Source: Spirochaeta sp. UBA2779 (GTDB taxonomy: Bacteria > Spirochaetota > Spirochaetia > DSM-2461). Taken from it: DNA of 8,514 bases. The position numbers and the translations under genes are program-made. This document shows positions 5,198 to 8,514 of this stretch, piece after piece. Position 1 is the first letter of the stretch. Each line of letters starts with the position of its first letter. A model generated the notes under the pieces. It did not search any database, had not been told where the DNA came from, and saw nothing but the letters and a program-made list of their open reading frames with translations. The stretch spans positions 3,813-12,326 of the forward strand of contig DEIH01000082.1 of NCBI GenBank assembly GCA_002352375.1. Reading direction: 5' to 3'.

Positions 5198-6467
5198 AGA
5201 AGTAAAGGTCTGCTCGTTCTGCGGTAAAACCTCTGATATGGCGAAGAAACTCATCGCCGGACCCGGGGTATATATCTGCGATGAATGTGTCGCGGTCTGC
5301 GACCGCATTCTCACAGAAGAAAGTGAAAATATCACCGCCGAGTTCACAGACGATCTTCCTGTTCCAAAGGAAATCAAGGAATATCTGGATCAGTATGTTA
5401 TCGGTCAGGAACTGGCCAAAAAGACTCTCTCAGTAGCTGTGTACAACCACTATAAACGTATCATGCACAAGGGACGAATCAGTAATGAGGATGTGGAGCT
5501 TGAAAAGGCCAATGTTCTGCTGATGGGCCCAACCGGATCGGGTAAAACCCTCCTTGCAAAAACTCTGGCCCAGAAACTGAAAGTTCCCTTTGCTATTGCC
5601 GATGCCACAACCCTGACTGAAGCGGGATATGTGGGTGAAGATGTGGAGAACATCCTGCTTAAGCTGATTCAGGCTGCGGGAAACAACATTGCCGCTGCTG
5701 AGCGGGGTATTATCTACATTGATGAAATTGATAAAATTTCCAGAAAGGGCGAAAATGTCTCCATTACCCGGGATGTCTCGGGAGAAGGTGTTCAGCAGGC
5801 CCTTTTAAAAATTATTGAAGGAACCGAAGCCTCAGTTCCTCCTCAAGGCGGGCGGAAACACCCCAATCAGGAGATGCTGAAGATCGATACTTCCAACATT
5901 CTGGTAATCTGTGGCGGGGCCTTTGTTGGACTTGATAAAATTATCGAGTCCCGGGTGGCTCAGCATCCCCTTGGGTTCGGCGCCGATATCCGGAAAGTCG
6001 GAGACAACAATTTAAGTGAGCTGTACAAACAGATGCACCCAGACGACCTTATACGTTACGGGCTTATCCCGGAATTTATCGGTCGGCTCCCCATACAGGT
6101 GGCTCTGGATAATCTTACAGAAGATGAACTGATGCGGGTGGTAACAGAACCGAAAAATTCCGTAATCAAACAGTACCGGATCTCCATGGAGATGGACGGA
6201 GTTGAACTGGAATTCCTGGATGAGGCCATCAGTGCCGTGGCAGCCAAAGCTTTGAAACAGAAAACCGGGGCCCGGGGTATCAGAGCCATTGTAGAAGCAG
6301 CCATGATTGATATCATGTTTGATATTCCCTCTATCAAGGGACTTAAAAAGGTTGTGATAAACAGAGACGTTATCGAAAACGGTGTCCGTCCTGAAATTAT
6401 AGAGCTCGGAGAACTGCCGGAAAACGGCAGCGATGAGCCGAATGAAGTTAACCAGATTACGGCCTGA
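5178..6467 (+). CDS. clpX: ATP-dependent Clp protease ATP-binding subunit ClpX
   Basis: A 429-residue AAA+ unfoldase that forms a hexamer, recognises tagged substrates and threads them into ClpP. The N-terminal zinc-binding domain has all four cysteines (C12, C15, C34, C37). Walker A is GPTGSGKT (117-124) and Walker B is IIYIDEID with D182 and E183. The substrate-gripping pore loop GYVGED is at 150-155 and a second pore loop RKHPNQE at 226-232. The ClpP-docking tripeptide is LGF at 265-267, where E. coli has IGF. The sensor 2 region KQKTGARGIRAIVE is present. ATG at 5178 lies inside the end of clpP, with AGGGAAGAG just before it. Its 3' end overlaps lon by 26 bases. Everything needed for activity is visible. 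Confidence 0.98.
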   Translation: MARAKTKEVKVCSFCGKTSDMAKKLIAGPGVYICDECVAVCDRILTEESENITAEFTDDLPVPKEIKEYLDQYVIGQELAKKTLSVAVYNHYKRIMHKGRISNEDVELEKANVLLMGPTGSGKTLLAKTLAQKLKVPFAIADATTLTEAGYVGEDVENILLKLIQAAGNNIAAAERGIIYIDEIDKISRKGENVSITRDVSGEGVQQALLKIIEGTEASVPPQGGRKHPNQEMLKIDTSNILVICGGAFVGLDKIIESRVAQHPLGFGADIRKVGDNNLSELYKQMHPDDLIRYGLIPEFIGRLPIQVALDNLTEDELMRVVTEPKNSVIKQYRISMEMDGVELEFLDEAISAVAAKALKQKTGARGIRAIVEAAMIDIMFDIPSIKGLKKVVINRDVIENGVRPEIIELGELPENGSDEPNEVNQITA

Positions 6468-8514
6468 CGATAAGGGGGAACTGCCTCTCATCCCATTAAG
6501 AGAGCTGGTAGTTTTCCCCCACAACGTCATACCTTTCTTTGTAGGCCGCAAGGGGTCACTTAACGCATTAAACTCCGCCTCAGGCTCTGAACGGGAAGTA
6601 TTTCTGGCTTTCCAGAAGTCTGCCACCGATAATCCGGGTCCTGGGGATATCCATCCCATCGGTACCGTGGCCAGAGTGGTGCAGGTGCTCAAACTTCCCG
6701 ATGGAAATATGAGAGTTCTGGTGGAAGGACGCTATAGGGCTCAGCTTAAAAAAATCAGGCAAAAAAAGGACGTTACCTGGGGTACATTCAAAAAACTTCC
6801 GGATACCGACGGAATCGGAATGGAAGCCCTGATTAAAACCGTAAAGACCGATTTTCAGGCTTACGCCAGACTCCATAAAAAGAAGCTTCCCAAAGAAGCC
6901 ATAACAAACGTAACCAAGTCGGACAATCCCGATAAGCTGGTGGGACATATCTGCTCGGTATTGGAGATAGAAACCGATCGGAAAATCAAGTTCCTTCTGG
7001 AAATAGATCCCCAGCAGCGTCTGGAAGAACTTTCTGTGGTTCTTCAGATGGAAAATGAGCTTCTGGGACTGCGGAACAACATATCAGGTCGTGTAAAGAA
7101 ACGGATGGAACGCTCCCAGAAGGAGTATTTCCTCAACGAACAACTCAAAGAGATTCATAAAGAACTGGGAAGTGAAGAGGCCGATCCAACCGGTGCCCAG
7201 GAGCTGGAACGGAAGCTCCATGAAATGAATCTGGAGGACGAGATTCGGGAAAAGGCCCTTACCGAGGTAAAAAGACTGGCCAGGCTCCAGCCCATGAGTC
7301 CGGAATCCGGTGTTCTGCGCACTTACCTTGAGTGGATTATCGATCTGCCCTGGGGTAAACGCACAACAGACCGCCACGACATTGCCGAGGCGGCTCTTAT
7401 ACTGAATACCGATCATTTCGGCCTGGATAAACCCAAAGAACGTATCCTGGATTTCATCGCAGTGAGACAGCTGAAAACAAAGGTAAAAAGCCCCATACTA
7501 TGCTTTGTCGGCCCTCCGGGAACAGGTAAAACCTCCCTGGGCCGGTCGGTCGCCCGGGCTCTGGACCGCAAGTTCGTCCGAATATCCCTGGGCGGAGTCC
7601 GGGATGAGGCGGAAATCCGGGGTCACCGGAAAACCTATGTCGGAGCTCTGCCGGGAAAGATTATCCAGGCACTTAAACGTGCAGGCTCCATCAACCCGGT
7701 ATTCCTGCTGGATGAAGTGGATAAGATGTCCAACGACTACCGTGGAGACCCGTCTTCCGCTCTGCTGGAAGTGTTAGACCCCGAACAGAACGATAGTTTT
7801 ACAGATCATTATCTGGAGGTGCCCTTCGATCTTTCAGAGGTGATGTTTATAACAACGGCCAACAGTCTGGAAAATATTCCCCATGCCCTGCGCGACCGCA
7901 TGGAAGTGATTCGTGTCCCCGGTTACACCACAACAGAAAAAAAGAATATCGCCCGGCATTTCATAATTCCCAAACAGATAGGGGAAAACGGCCTGGAGGG
8001 CGCGGATGTTCATTTTAAAAATGAATCCCTGGATCTCCTTATACGGGGCTATACTCTGGAGTCCGGTGTACGAAACATGGAAAGGGCTATCAGTCAGGTG
8101 ATGCGCAAGCTCACCCGCAAACTCCTTCACGACGAGCAGACCCGGCCGGGGCGCTGGGTTATCAACAGCTCAGCCCTCCACCTCAACCAACATTTATCCT
8201 CGGTTTTTATCAAACCCGAACGGGATATGCCGGAGCTGGAAGGTTTTCATCTGGAAGTCTCACCTTCTATGGTGCGGGACTATCTGGGGAAGGAACGGCT
8301 TGAGGACGACCTGGGAACCATGGGCCGCCCGGGACTGGCCCCGGGGCTCTACTACGACGGCGGCGGCGGAGGTGTTCTACCCATTGAAGCCCGTATTTTT
8401 GACGGCAGCGGGAAACTGATACTCACCGGTCAGCTCGGGGATGTGATGAAGGAAAGCGCTCAAATTGCCCTTTCTTACCTGCGGGCCAATAAGGAAATCT
8501 TCGGACTGAAAGCC
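6442..8514 (+). CDS. lon: ATP-dependent protease Lon, 5' part (cut by window end)
   Basis: The frame is open from ATG 6442 to the window end, 691 codons of an expected 780-800. Lon is a homohexameric AAA+ serine protease that removes damaged and regulatory proteins. The N-terminal substrate domain starts PLIPLRELVVFPHNVIPFFV and a coiled region follows near 200-250 (RVKKRMERSQKEYFLNEQLK). Walker A is GPPGTGKT (357-364) and Walker B FLLDEVD with D424 and E425, one residue off E. coli numbering, which supports this start. The sequence stops in the protease domain before the catalytic Ser-Lys pair. Where many Lons have LAWT..GG, this one has LYYDGGGGGVLPIEA. The start lies inside clpX (26-base overlap) with only a weak ribosome site (GATGAG), suggesting translational coupling. 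Confidence 0.97.
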   Translation, partial: MKLTRLRPDDKGELPLIPLRELVVFPHNVIPFFVGRKGSLNALNSASGSEREVFLAFQKSATDNPGPGDIHPIGTVARVVQVLKLPDGNMRVLVEGRYRAQLKKIRQKKDVTWGTFKKLPDTDGIGMEALIKTVKTDFQAYARLHKKKLPKEAITNVTKSDNPDKLVGHICSVLEIETDRKIKFLLEIDPQQRLEELSVVLQMENELLGLRNNISGRVKKRMERSQKEYFLNEQLKEIHKELGSEEADPTGAQELERKLHEMNLEDEIREKALTEVKRLARLQPMSPESGVLRTYLEWIIDLPWGKRTTDRHDIAEAALILNTDHFGLDKPKERILDFIAVRQLKTKVKSPILCFVGPPGTGKTSLGRSVARALDRKFVRISLGGVRDEAEIRGHRKTYVGALPGKIIQALKRAGSINPVFLLDEVDKMSNDYRGDPSSALLEVLDPEQNDSFTDHYLEVPFDLSEVMFITTANSLENIPHALRDRMEVIRVPGYTTTEKKNIARHFIIPKQIGENGLEGADVHFKNESLDLLIRGYTLESGVRNMERAISQVMRKLTRKLLHDEQTRPGRWVINSSALHLNQHLSSVFIKPERDMPELEGFHLEVSPSMVRDYLGKERLEDDLGTMGRPGLAPGLYYDGGGGGVLPIEARIFDGSGKLILTGQLGDVMKESAQIALSYLRANKEIFGLKA

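Noticed and set aside
6012..6692. 226-residue - strand open frame
   Set aside because: Antisense shadow across the clpX-lon junction; both + strand genes are certain.

Overview
The window holds two very different blocks of bacterial chromosome. The right half (about 3210-8514) is a tight, co-directional proteostasis operon on the + strand: tig (trigger factor), clpP, clpX and the first 691 codons of lon, which runs off the window end before its catalytic serine. The order tig-clpP-clpX-lon is found in spirochaetes such as Borrelia and also in enteric bacteria. The two tRNA genes do not encode their 3' CCA, which argues against an enteric host, and the Lon and trigger factor sequences are not close to the E. 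coli proteins as I remember them. A free-living spirochaete is my best guess, but this is a lean, not an identification.

The left half (190-2152) is a visibly more AT-rich cassette on the - strand, read from right to left: an FMN nitroreductase-family protein, a YgiD/4,5-DOPA extradiol dioxygenase-family protein (class III, LigB fold) and a MarR-family repressor. The three probably form one operon that handles catechol- or quinone-type compounds and is regulated by its own MarR protein. Upstream of the first gene there is a near-consensus sigma-70-type promoter (perfect -35, 17-base spacer, 5/6 -10). Two tandem copies of a 12-base partial palindrome lie over the -35 and spacer, which is the expected place for a repressor to act.

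Between the halves, 2214-2932 carries no intact gene. It holds a long inverted repeat (2385-2399 / 2621-2636) enclosing two crossed 10-bp complementary pairs (pseudoknot order A-B-A'-B'), a possible + strand gene remnant, and on the - strand a gene tail broken by an in-frame TAA. Then come tRNA-Lys(CTT), a strong rho-independent terminator, and tRNA-Leu(TAG), which leads into tig.

At the extreme left, about 53-179 is a GC-rich, strongly structured stretch. A long-range helix closes three hairpins, and it contains, in the same order, three short blocks that I recall from the omega RNA (HEARO) of IscB nucleases. No IscB gene follows it. It is therefore either an orphan omega-like RNA or a fragment of another structured element such as a group II intron. 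It is the most interesting item in the window but needs a covariance-model search.

In function, the right operon supplies folding of nascent chains (trigger factor) and regulated proteolysis (ClpXP, Lon). The left cassette looks like an inducible detoxification unit placed beside tRNA genes.
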